Positions 33,046 through 43,208 of a stretch of 64,000 bases of DNA are shown here, piece by piece. The stretch is from the NCBI RefSeq assembly GCF_902497875.1, contig NZ_CABVHY010000003.1:1-64000 (forward strand). The letters are read 5' to 3'. Position numbers and translations under genes: made by a program. Positions within the stretch are counted from its first letter, which is position 1; each line of letters begins with the position of its first letter. The DNA comes from Pseudomonas fluorescens (lineage in GTDB: Bacteria; Pseudomonadota; Gammaproteobacteria; Pseudomonadales; Pseudomonadaceae). The notes under the pieces were generated by a model, which was not told where the DNA came from, made no database searches, and saw nothing but the letters and a program-made list of their open reading frames with translations.

Positions 33046-34257
33046 TCAATTCACCAGTTGGTTAAGGCTAAGAATCGGCAACAAGATGGCCATGACGATC
33101 AGCAGCACAACGCCGCCCATCAGCACCAGCATCATCGGTTCGAACAAACTCACGACCAGTGCAATGCGCGCCGCGAGGGATTTCTCCTGCTGCTCGGCGG
33201 CCCGCGCGAGCATGCTGTCGAGCTCGCCCGCGCGTTCACCGCTGGCGATCATGTGCAGCATCATTGGGGGCATATCGCCGCTCAGCTCGAGCCCCCGGGT
33301 CAGGGTCCCGCCCTCACGCACCGAGCGCGCGACATCGTGCATGCGCGCGCGAATGGTCAGATTGCCGATCACCGCAGCGGCGATTTCCAGGGCGTCGACC
33401 AGTGGCACCGCGCTCTTGCCGAGGATCGCCAGAGTGCTGGCAAACCGCGCCGCCTCCATGGCCCGAAACACTCCGCCCAACAGGGGCGCTTTCAACACCC
33501 ATGCATGCCAGCGCAATCGCAACGGTGGTTGCTGCAGCGCCCAACGCACCGTCAGGGCAATACCCGATAACAGCGCCAACAACACCAGACCGTGGCTGCG
33601 CAGCCCGTTGCTCAGGGCGATCATTGCCTGGGTCAACAGCGGTAACGGCTGACCGCTGTCGACGAAAATTTTCACCACGTCGGGAACCACATAACCGAGC
33701 AGGAAACCGACGATCGCCAACGACGCAAATAGCAGGATCATCGGATACACCAACGCCAGCTGGATCCGTTGGCGAGACAATTGACGAGCCTCGGTGTAAG
33801 CAGCCAACTGCTCGAGTACATGACCCAGATGACCGGAGCGCTCGCCCGCCGCGATGGTGGCGCAAAACAATTCTGGAAAGGCCCGAGGAAATCCACCCAG
33901 CGCCGCTGCCAGCGCATAGCCCTCCATCACTCGAGCCCTGACCGCCGATAGCAGACTGCTGACCTTGCGCTTCTCGCTTTGCGCCGCAACCGCCCGCAAG
34001 GCCTCTTCGAGCGGCAGCCCGGCCTGAATCAAGGTGGACAATTGCAACGTCAGCAGCGCCAGTTCGCTGGCACTCAGCCTTGTCATGTTTGCAAAAGCCG
34101 CTCCCTCAAGCCTCTGGTTTTTGGTCGCCCGCAACTCGGTCGGCAACAACCCGCGCTCACGTAATAGCTGGCGGGCATGGCGCGGGCTGTCAGCTTCCTG
34201 CAATCCTCGACAACGACGACCATTGTTGTCCTGGGCCTGGTATTCGAATGCCGGCAT
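33046..34257 (-). CDS. gspF: type II secretion inner-membrane protein GspF
   Basis: A 403-residue polytopic protein with the duplicated GspF domain, three membrane helices (~170-190, ~220-240, ~375-395) and the N-terminal MPAFEYQAQDNNG. It is the central platform around which the pseudopilus is built. It lies 3 bases from gspE and gspG. Confidence 0.93.
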   Translation of the reverse strand: MPAFEYQAQDNNGRRCRGLQEADSPRHARQLLRERGLLPTELRATKNQRLEGAAFANMTRLSASELALLTLQLSTLIQAGLPLEEALRAVAAQSEKRKVSSLLSAVRARVMEGYALAAALGGFPRAFPELFCATIAAGERSGHLGHVLEQLAAYTEARQLSRQRIQLALVYPMILLFASLAIVGFLLGYVVPDVVKIFVDSGQPLPLLTQAMIALSNGLRSHGLVLLALLSGIALTVRWALQQPPLRLRWHAWVLKAPLLGGVFRAMEAARFASTLAILGKSAVPLVDALEIAAAVIGNLTIRARMHDVARSVREGGTLTRGLELSGDMPPMMLHMIASGERAGELDSMLARAAEQQEKSLAARIALVVSLFEPMMLVLMGGVVLLIVMAILLPILSLNQLVN

Positions 34258-34260
34258 GTC

Positions 34261-35742
34261 CTAGTCCTCCTGGGTGACCCGCAGCAATTCGTCGAGGCTG
34301 GTCAAGCCAGCCAGCACCAACCGCTGACCATCCTGAAACAGACTGCGCGATACCAACCGTGCCTCTCGGGCGAGTTCTTGCTCACTGGCACCCTGGTGAA
34401 TCAGCGCGGACAAGGCTGGGGTGACGGTGACCAACTCGTAAATCCCGATCCGTCCGCGATAGCCTTGCTGGCATTGGTCACAACCCTGGGCCTTGAACAA
34501 GCGCGCAGTTGCTGCGCTGTCCAGCCCAAGTCGCTGGCAAGCAGCAGCGTCGACGGCATAGGGAATCCTGCATTCCAGGCAAAGGGTACGCAGCAGACGT
34601 TGGGCCAGCACCCCGACCAGGGATGAGGCCAAAAGATAAGCATCAACGCCCATGTCCACCAGCCGGGTAACCGCGCCGACCGCGCTATTGGTATGCAGGG
34701 TCGACAACACCAAATGCCCGGTCAACGAAGCCTGTACCGCGATTTCCGCGGTTTCCCGGTCACGAATTTCACCCACCATCACCACGTCGGGGTCCTGACG
34801 CAGAATGGCCCGCAGGCCTCGGGCGAAGGTCATCTCGACCTTCGGGTTGACCGGTGTCTGGCCGATGCCCGGCAAGTGATATTCGATGGGATCTTCGACC
34901 GTGAGGATGTTCCGGGTCTGATCGTTGAGGCTGGTCAGCGCCGCATACAGGCTGGTGGTTTTGCCTGACCCGGTCGGCCCCGTCACCAGCAGGATCCCGT
35001 GGGGCTTGCCGAGAATCTGCTGAAAGCGCGCCAGGGTGTCGGCAGGCATGCCCAGGCGTTGCAAATCGAGGCGCCCGGCCTGCTTGTCGAGCAGTCGCAG
35101 AACCACCCGTTCACCGTGAGCCGAAGGTAAGGTCGAGACCCGTACATCGACCTCATGCCCGGCCAGCCGCAGTGCGATCCGCCCGTCCTGGGGAACCCGT
35201 TTCTCGGCGATATCCAGGCGCGCCATGACCTTGATCCGCGACACCAGCAAGTTGGCCAATTCGCGCCTGGGTCTGAGCACTTCGCGCAGCTGGCCATCGA
35301 CCCGCATGCGCACCGACAGATACTGTTCGAAGGTTTCCAGGTGAACATCTGAAGCCTTCTCCCGCACGGCCTCACTGAGCAGTGCGTTGATCAGCCGGAT
35401 AATCGGCGCATCGCCTTCCTGCTCGAGCAGGTCTGCGGTCTGCGGAACCTGGTCAGCCAGACTGAGCAAATCGAGCTCATCATCCAGCCCTTGGGCGACT
35501 TGTTCGGCCGCACTCTGGCCTTCGCTGTAGCAATTTGCCAGCCGCGTCGCGAACCGTGCCGGATCAAGCACCTGAACGGGCAAGTCACGTCCGCTCAGAC
35601 GCCGGGCTTCCGCCAGGGCGCTTAACGGCGTATCGGCACGAACCGACAGGCTCAATGCCTCGCCCGTCCCTTCCAATAGCACCCCGAAACGCCGGGCGAA
35701 GCCAAATGGCAGTTGCTCGCAAAACGTCCCCTGCCAAGTCAT
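34261..35742 (-). CDS. gspE: type II secretion ATPase GspE
   Basis: A 493-residue hexameric ATPase that powers pseudopilus assembly. Walker A GPTGSGKTT, Asp box ILTVEDPIEY, Walker B MVGEIRDRETA, His box TGHLVLSTLHTNS and a zinc-binding CLEC...CDQC pair are all intact. It overlaps gspD by 4 bases. Confidence 0.95.
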   Translation of the reverse strand: MTWQGTFCEQLPFGFARRFGVLLEGTGEALSLSVRADTPLSALAEARRLSGRDLPVQVLDPARFATRLANCYSEGQSAAEQVAQGLDDELDLLSLADQVPQTADLLEQEGDAPIIRLINALLSEAVREKASDVHLETFEQYLSVRMRVDGQLREVLRPRRELANLLVSRIKVMARLDIAEKRVPQDGRIALRLAGHEVDVRVSTLPSAHGERVVLRLLDKQAGRLDLQRLGMPADTLARFQQILGKPHGILLVTGPTGSGKTTSLYAALTSLNDQTRNILTVEDPIEYHLPGIGQTPVNPKVEMTFARGLRAILRQDPDVVMVGEIRDRETAEIAVQASLTGHLVLSTLHTNSAVGAVTRLVDMGVDAYLLASSLVGVLAQRLLRTLCLECRIPYAVDAAACQRLGLDSAATARLFKAQGCDQCQQGYRGRIGIYELVTVTPALSALIHQGASEQELAREARLVSRSLFQDGQRLVLAGLTSLDELLRVTQED

Positions 35743-37661
35743 GGCGCACCCGATTGCGGCTTGCGCAGGTCGATGGATTGCGTGTCAGTGGGTCCATCGA
35801 ACAGTTGGTGTGGGTCGCGGGGCAGTAGCAGCGAATTGTTCTGGCGGGCCGTTGGCTGACTGAGATCCCGTAAGGCGTTGTACCGATCCTGGCTGACCTC
35901 GGCGAGATCCTGTTTGCTGCGCACAATCGTCGGACGCAGAAAGACCATCAGGTTGCTTTTGGTCTGGGTGTCCTTGGTCCAGCGGAACAGTGCGCCGAGA
36001 TAAGGAATACTGCGTAGTAACGGGACGCCACTTTCCTGGGTGCGAACGCTGTCCTTGATCAGGCCGCCGATGACGATAATTTCGCCATCGCTGGCAAGAA
36101 TCGTGCTTTTCAACGCACGTTTGTTGGTAATCAAATCCGAGGAGTCCACCCCCGACACCGAGGGTGCGATGTCCGAAACCTCCTGCTCGACCTCAAGGCG
36201 CAGGGTGTCGCCATCATTGATGTGCGGCCTGATTTTCAGGCTGATCCCGACATCCTTGCGTTCTACCGTGGTGAAAGGGTTATCCGCACCGTTGCTATTG
36301 GTGGCATAGGAACCGGTCTTGAACGGCACGTTCTGACCCACGATGATTTCCGCCTCCTGGTTGTCCAGGGTCAGCAGGCTCGGGGTGGACAGCAAATTAC
36401 TGCGGCTATTGCTGGCCAAGGCGGAAATCAAGGCACCGAAGCGGTCGCTGCCCAGGCTGAGCAGCGCGCCTTCGGGAGCGGGATTTTTTTCATCAAACTT
36501 CAATCCTCCGGGAATCGGAATTCCCGTTCCGGGAAAGTTGATCAGACCTTTGGCATCTCCAGTGCTGACGCCCCATTGAACCCCCAGCGCCTCGACGATA
36601 TCGCCGGAAATCTCCACGATAGCGGCGTGGATCAAGACTTGGGCACGAGGCTGATCCAGCTGTCGGATGATGTTCTCGAGCGTCCGGACCTGGGCCGGCT
36701 CTGCAATCAACACTAATGCATTCTGACTTTCATCAGCCTTGACCATGACCTGAGTAACGGGAGTGGCATCTTTCGAATTGCCAAGGACAGTGTCCTGCTT
36801 CAACCCTTGCCCCATGGCGTCGAGCACCTCGGCCAACTGCTTGGCATCGCTGTGTCGCAGGCGGATCACCCGGGCATTATCCAGCTTGGCTGCCGCCGGG
36901 ACATCCAGCGAGAGGGCCAGGCTGGTCAGCCGCTGGCGCACGGCCTGAGTACCGATGATCAGCAGACGGTTCGCACGTGTGTCGGCAATCACCAGACTAC
37001 CTGCGTCCGACCCCGGTTTGCCCAGGGACGGTTCCATCACCTTGGCGATATCGGCAGCCAGGCCATGGCGCAACGCCACAATGGAATGGGTGTTTTTTGC
37101 CCCGGAGTCCAGTTTGCCAACCACCTGCCCGATGCGCCGGACATTGCTGGCCGTGTCGGTAACCACCAGGGCATTGGCTGAAACCGATGGACCTACATAA
37201 CCGTTGGCCGAAACCAACGGGCGCACCAGGCCTGCAAGGTCGGCGGCGCTGCTTGAGTTGAGTTCTATCACCTCGGTGACGAACTGCGCCGCAGGAGAGC
37301 TTTGAACATCCCCATTGCCGGCTCGCGTCTTGGCTTCCGTCACCGGCGTCACCAGTATCCGGTCACCTTGATCGATCACGGTGAAACTATGAGCATCGAG
37401 CACCGAATAGAACAGTCGACGAACCCCTTCGCGATCCAGAGCTTGTTTCGACATCACGGTGATACGGCCCTGGACTCGAGGGTCGAGGATCACTGTCGTA
37501 CCGAGAATCGACGACATTTCTGCCACGACATCCCGCAGTTCGGCGTTATTCATTGCCAACTGCCATTGCTGCTCTTCGGCCAGCGCCGAACCTTGAATCA
37601 GCAACGTCGCCAACGCCATGATGCGCAACGTTGAGTGCACGCCAAATCTGAAACCGTTCAT
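35739..37661 (-). CDS. gspD: type II secretion secretin GspD
   Basis: A 640-residue outer-membrane secretin: a signal peptide (ending GSALA), N0-N3 periplasmic domains (WQLAMNNAELRDVVAEMS first) and the secretin core with VPFKTGS and VIGGLIKDSV. No N-terminal lipobox. The ATG directly follows the gspC stop (TGAATG). Its length suits both Xcp- and Hxc-like systems; I cannot decide the subtype. Confidence 0.93.
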   Translation of the reverse strand: MNGFRFGVHSTLRIMALATLLIQGSALAEEQQWQLAMNNAELRDVVAEMSSILGTTVILDPRVQGRITVMSKQALDREGVRRLFYSVLDAHSFTVIDQGDRILVTPVTEAKTRAGNGDVQSSPAAQFVTEVIELNSSSAADLAGLVRPLVSANGYVGPSVSANALVVTDTASNVRRIGQVVGKLDSGAKNTHSIVALRHGLAADIAKVMEPSLGKPGSDAGSLVIADTRANRLLIIGTQAVRQRLTSLALSLDVPAAAKLDNARVIRLRHSDAKQLAEVLDAMGQGLKQDTVLGNSKDATPVTQVMVKADESQNALVLIAEPAQVRTLENIIRQLDQPRAQVLIHAAIVEISGDIVEALGVQWGVSTGDAKGLINFPGTGIPIPGGLKFDEKNPAPEGALLSLGSDRFGALISALASNSRSNLLSTPSLLTLDNQEAEIIVGQNVPFKTGSYATNSNGADNPFTTVERKDVGISLKIRPHINDGDTLRLEVEQEVSDIAPSVSGVDSSDLITNKRALKSTILASDGEIIVIGGLIKDSVRTQESGVPLLRSIPYLGALFRWTKDTQTKSNLMVFLRPTIVRSKQDLAEVSQDRYNALRDLSQPTARQNNSLLLPRDPHQLFDGPTDTQSIDLRKPQSGAP

Positions 37662-38210
37662 TCAATCACTCTGACGCAGATCGGCAGTCGGCCGAAGATG
37701 AATGGGAGAAAGTGCAGGGGCCGGGTTCTGGTCTCCCGCTTCGAGCGCCCGCAAGGCCCGCTCGCCAGTCAGCTGCAGAGGCAACAACTCCTCACGGCCC
37801 TTGCGCCAGAGCACTACCTGGGTAACTTCCACACGGCGCAGGACGCTGCCACCGGGCAAGTTTTCGCCCACCTGGTAAATGCGCTCACCATCAGCGCCCG
37901 CCAACAACGCCCTTGACTCACCGGTACTGGAAACAAAACTCGCACGCAGTGTCAGCGGCTCGGCACTGCGCACCAATGCGCTCTGCGCGGCCAGACCCAG
38001 GACTGTCGCAATCGCACCGGGATTCAGTTGAGGTGGAGCATCCACAATAGGTATGTGTGGAGCCGCACGTTCTTGTTGTACCGCGAGGGCGTCGCGCAGG
38101 GCCCACTCCCGCCAGCTCAACGACACTCCGTAACCCAACGGTAGAACCAGCAAACCGATTCTGAGCAGGATTGGCCAATGTGCCGATATGGCTGTTGCTG
38201 AAAACTTCAA
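37662..38210 (-). CDS. gspC: type II secretion protein GspC, short form
   Basis: A 182-residue bitopic protein: one membrane helix (~13-30) and the periplasmic homology region (LTLRASFVSSTGESRALL, YQVGENLPGGSVLRRV) that contacts GspD. It ends without the PDZ or coiled-coil domain that lengthens many GspC proteins. The start is a TTG at 38210 and no strong ribosome site is seen; a 60-codon frame with a hydrophobic stretch ends across it (TTGA). It heads the operon. Confidence 0.8.
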   Translation of the reverse strand: MKFSATAISAHWPILLRIGLLVLPLGYGVSLSWREWALRDALAVQQERAAPHIPIVDAPPQLNPGAIATVLGLAAQSALVRSAEPLTLRASFVSSTGESRALLAGADGERIYQVGENLPGGSVLRRVEVTQVVLWRKGREELLPLQLTGERALRALEAGDQNPAPALSPIHLRPTADLRQSD

Positions 38211-38492
38211 ACTCTAGTCACATCAATGATGTTCTTCTGGCTGGCTGAGGTGTGCAAAGACATACGATCAAGAATGCTCTGCCCTGAGATTTCATGTTGG
38301 ATGACGGCTGTTATATGCAAGACGATCAAGAGCGCGAGCAAACATACAAATCCACAAATGAACAGCTGTAGACAGGACGATAAAATCAATAAAAAAATAG
38401 AGCTTTAAAAAATGAAAAATACAAAGTCGACGCCATCCACGGACTCCGGACAATCATCTGTCAATGACTGCCCGGCGCGTTGCTAGATCCGC

Positions 38493-39971
38493 TTATTTTT
38501 TATCCCAGGCCATATGCCAGTGACTACCGACACCCGGTTCAAACTGATTGGCAGATGGGCTGTATTGTATGCAGTAACCGGAGCTAGGAAATGGCTTGCA
38601 CTCATAGACCAAACCATCTTTAGGCTGCAGCACTTTAGTCCCTGCCGTGTAACTGCCAAAATTTTCCGGGAATACAAAGTCATGATCCCCTCCGCCGCCT
38701 TCACCGGTCATCTCGGTTTCCTCGAAGGCTTGCCGAGTGGTGCGACCATCTTCGGTGGTCCCCACCAGTTTCACACCGTGTTTACCCGGTTCGGTGCGCA
38801 CATCGACGTTCAGCCAGACATTACTCTGCGCAGCCACGAGTTGCCGGGTGAACCCCACTTCCTTGTTGTTGGCATCGAAGATGGTTGCTTCGATGTTCAT
38901 CGTTCGGTTGTTCACCACGGGGAAGGAGACTTTTGCGATGCCTTTTTCCAGTTTGTATTCAACACCCAGGCCACCGAAATTCATCCGCGCGCCAGTGTCC
39001 TCTTGCATTTCCAACGCCAGCTCGAAACGGGTCACACCGCTCTCTTTTTTGGCAAACAAATTGTTCGTGCCTTTTACTGGCCCGATAGCGCCTTGCTCAT
39101 CACGGACGCCTGCTCGCACCAGCGTCTGGGTTTTATTGACTTGCTCCGCCAATTTGAATGCCCAGTTCTGCGGCTTGCCTTCTTCTGCGCTGTCGATGGA
39201 AATTTCGACACTGTATTGCGTGCTCTCGGTACTGCCGGTAAAGGCGCGCGCCTTGACCTTGTCGCCAACCAACAAGGTTTGCGTCGGGGCAATGGTACCG
39301 ACATTGCTCCAGCCGTCCGGTGGAACGCCTTCGGCAGTGATATTGACATCCACCACGTCGTGAAAGGCTGCTGCGGTGTCATCAACGGTCCACATAGCTA
39401 AAACCACATGCTGACCGGTCTTGCCTTCAGGAATGATGCACTCATGCTTTTTGGAGGCGGGGCCGTGGCCACCTGCGGGACCATCGATGGGCACCTGACC
39501 ATTGCCCTGTACTTCACAGAAGGGTGAACTCTCGAAGGAAGAACGGCTGAGCGCCTGATTAGGATTCCAACCGGTTTTGGTAATGAAATACTCCCATTTG
39601 GTGCTCTTATGGGCTGCAGTGTAAAACCAATCGAACTGTACGCTGCGGTCTTTGATTTCGGTCAAGTACCAGCGGTTTGCAGACTGAATATCCAAAGCCG
39701 CGAAGTCCCCCCGGGTACCACCACTGGCAATCTGACCGTCTGCGGGACCATACAGCGGGAACCCCTTGGGCGCTTCACCCACGCTTTGCGGCTCGTATTC
39801 CGCAGCACCGCAATCCTTGTTGAGCTTTTGTTTACAAGCAAATGCACGCGACGGTGGATCGTTCAAGTAACCGTGAGCGGCGGCATTCTGCGATGCCAAC
39901 ACTGCTGCCAACAGGGTTAACGAGGAAGCACACCCCGTTAATGCACCCATTTTAGAAATAATTTTTTTCAC
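38493..39971 (-). CDS. GbpA-type chitin-binding lytic polysaccharide monooxygenase
   Basis: A 492-residue secreted protein. A signal peptide ends at AAA/H33, leaving the copper-binding N-terminal histidine. The AA10 LPMO domain (33-~220) carries the second copper histidine (TAAHKSTKWEYF) and FHDVVDVN. GbpA domain 2 (~225-330) and a third module follow, then a C-terminal chitin-binding CBM73-like domain with YECKPF, GYCIQYSP and GSHWHMAW. It oxidatively cuts chitin or aids colonisation. The GTG at 39971 has GGGAG 7 bases upstream. Lying 280 bp before gspC on the same strand, it is the obvious T2SS cargo. Confidence 0.9.
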   Translation of the reverse strand: MKKIISKMGALTGCASSLTLLAAVLASQNAAAHGYLNDPPSRAFACKQKLNKDCGAAEYEPQSVGEAPKGFPLYGPADGQIASGGTRGDFAALDIQSANRWYLTEIKDRSVQFDWFYTAAHKSTKWEYFITKTGWNPNQALSRSSFESSPFCEVQGNGQVPIDGPAGGHGPASKKHECIIPEGKTGQHVVLAMWTVDDTAAAFHDVVDVNITAEGVPPDGWSNVGTIAPTQTLLVGDKVKARAFTGSTESTQYSVEISIDSAEEGKPQNWAFKLAEQVNKTQTLVRAGVRDEQGAIGPVKGTNNLFAKKESGVTRFELALEMQEDTGARMNFGGLGVEYKLEKGIAKVSFPVVNNRTMNIEATIFDANNKEVGFTRQLVAAQSNVWLNVDVRTEPGKHGVKLVGTTEDGRTTRQAFEETEMTGEGGGGDHDFVFPENFGSYTAGTKVLQPKDGLVYECKPFPSSGYCIQYSPSANQFEPGVGSHWHMAWDKK

Positions 39972-40347
39972 TTCTTTACTCCCAGGCTGATTATTGTCTC
40001 GACAGCGATTCAAGCCGCTCTTCCATCCGTATTACCCCGCAAAAAAACGGATACGAGATCAAAACTTAATAAAACTCCATATAACAAAGACACCCGAAAG
40101 CCAGACAGCAGACAACCCTAAAGCTGTCGAACTTACTTACAAGTACGCGAAGCATTGTTTTGAAGTTGGATATGCTGCGATATTGTACAGAGGTAATTTT
40201 TCTTCTATGTAGGACTTATCCTGCGCTAACGAAGACATTGTCTGCAGGCGAAAAATCGGACAGAAAAGGCAATGCATTCTTACAAAAATACATCTTAAGC
40301 CTGAGGAGTTTTTTGGTGATTGCACTACTGGTAGCGTTGCAGTTGAC

Positions 40348-40380
40348 GTAGGAGCTGCCGCAGGCTGCGATCTTTTGATC
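40348..40380 (+). repeat. single REP element
   Basis: GTAGGAGCTGCCGCAGGCTG continuing to GATCTTTTGATC, the same family as the right arm at 20448-20475. No opposite copy is nearby. Confidence 0.8.
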
Positions 40381-40391
40381 TTTGCAATACT

Positions 40392-40421
40392 AAAACGCCC
40401 GGCTTATGCCGGGCGTTTTTT
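40392..40421. terminator. hairpin downstream of hemE
   Basis: AAAACGCCCGGC-ttat-GCCGGGCGTTTTTT is a perfect stem with T-runs on both strands. On the - strand it follows the hemE stop by about 16 bases. Confidence 0.85.
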
Positions 40422-40436
40422 ATCATTGCAGCGCTG

Positions 40437-41504
40437 TTACTCGTGATACTGCGCCGACAACTCATGCACCGCGCGCATGAAGGCGCCAGCGTGTTCCGGG
40501 TCGACTTCCGGGGTGATGCCGTGGCCGAGGTTGAACACGTGGCCGCTGCCTTTGCCGTAGCTGGCAAGGATGCGACCGACTTCGGTGCGGATAGCTTCCG
40601 GTTTAGCGTAAAGCACGGTCGGGTCCATGTTGCCTTGCAGCGCAACTTTGCTACCGACGCGCCGGCGGGCTTCGCCGATGTCACAGGTCCAGTCCAGGCC
40701 CAGTGCATCAGCGCCAGCGTCGGCGATGCTTTCCAGCCACAGGCCGCCGTTTTTGGTGAAGAGGATCACCGGTACTTTGCGGCCTTCGTGTTCGCGGATC
40801 AGGCCGCTGACGATTTTGCGCATGTAGGCCAGGGAAAACTCCTGGTACGCCGCCGCCGAGAGGTTGCCGCCCCAGGTGTCGAAGATCTGCACGGCCTGGG
40901 CGCCAGCCATGATCTGGCCGTTGAGGTAGGAGGTGACGGACTGTGCCAGCTTGTCGAGCAGCAGGTGCATGGCTTGCGGGTTGTCGTAGAGCATGGCCTT
41001 GGTCTTGCGGAAGTCTTTCGACGAGCCGCCTTCGACCATGTAGGTGGCCAGGGTCCACGGGCTGCCGGAGAAGCCGATCAGTGGCACGCGGCCGTTCAGC
41101 TCGCGGCGGATGGTGCTGACGGCGTCCATGACGTAGCCGAGATCTTTGTGCGGATCAGGGATCGGCAGGGCTTCGATGTCGGCCAGGGTGCTGATGACTT
41201 TCTTGAAGCGCGGGCCTTCGCCGGTTTCGAAGTACAGGCCCAGGCCCATGGCATCGGGGATGGTCAGGATGTCGGAGAAGAGGATCGCCGCATCCAGCTC
41301 TGGATAGCGGTCCAGCGGCTGCAGGGTGACTTCGCAGGCGAACTCCGGGTTCATGCACAGGCTCATGAAGTCACCGGCCTTGGCGCGGCTGGCGCGGTAC
41401 TCAGGCAGGTAGCGACCGGCCTGACGCATCATCCACACCGGGGTGACGTCTACGGGTTGCTTGAGCAGGGCACGAAGGAAACGGTCGTTCTTCAGGGCAG
41501 TCAT
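40437..41504 (-). CDS. hemE: uroporphyrinogen decarboxylase
   Basis: A 355-residue cytoplasmic enzyme that removes four carboxyl groups from uroporphyrinogen III to give coproporphyrinogen III in heme synthesis. The N-terminal signature [16 protein letters not shown] and the second, [17 protein letters not shown], are intact. Full length. It is followed by a terminator and separated from gltD by a REP doublet. Confidence 0.97.
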   Translation of the reverse strand: MTALKNDRFLRALLKQPVDVTPVWMMRQAGRYLPEYRASRAKAGDFMSLCMNPEFACEVTLQPLDRYPELDAAILFSDILTIPDAMGLGLYFETGEGPRFKKVISTLADIEALPIPDPHKDLGYVMDAVSTIRRELNGRVPLIGFSGSPWTLATYMVEGGSSKDFRKTKAMLYDNPQAMHLLLDKLAQSVTSYLNGQIMAGAQAVQIFDTWGGNLSAAAYQEFSLAYMRKIVSGLIREHEGRKVPVILFTKNGGLWLESIADAGADALGLDWTCDIGEARRRVGSKVALQGNMDPTVLYAKPEAIRTEVGRILASYGKGSGHVFNLGHGITPEVDPEHAGAFMRAVHELSAQYHE

Positions 41505-41633
41505 GTCGGCATCCGGAAAAAAAGTGCGGGCATTTTCTCAGAGCTGGACGCAAAAGGCACGGTAAGAGCCGCGCCTTTTGTCTATCGGGTCAATTTGTCG
41601 CGGGGGAATGCGGTCTTTCCGGCACTGCAAACC

Positions 41634-41727
41634 AATGTGGGAGCGAGCTTGCTCGCGATGAGGGCTTCACATTCAACATCTCTGTTGACTGATCTACCGC
41701 TATCGCGAGCAGGCTCGCTCCCACATT
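41634..41727. repeat. REP doublet between gltD and hemE
   Basis: ATGTGGGAGCGAGCTTGCTC continuing to GCGAT (41634-41659) is opposed by ATCGCGAGCAGGCTCGCTCC continuing to CACAT (41702-41726), a near-perfect inverted pair around 42 bp. Confidence 0.87.
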
Positions 41728-41757
41728 TTGACCGCATTCCAGATTCAGGATTGCAGT

Positions 41758-43185
<1,428 letters not shown>

Positions 43186-43208
43186 TCATCAAACTCTTCA
43201 GGCGCATA

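Larger units (their letters stand above)
39972..40436. other. AT-rich intergenic region between LPMO and hemE
   Basis: A 465 bp gap holding the LPMO promoter, a single REP (40348-40380) and the hemE terminator hairpin. A 63-codon frame at 40160-40351 has no ribosome site. Nothing else was recognised. Confidence 0.45.

Noticed and set aside
40160..40351. 63-codon frame upstream of the hemE terminator
   Set aside because: It runs into a REP element, has no ribosome site and no plausible protein features.
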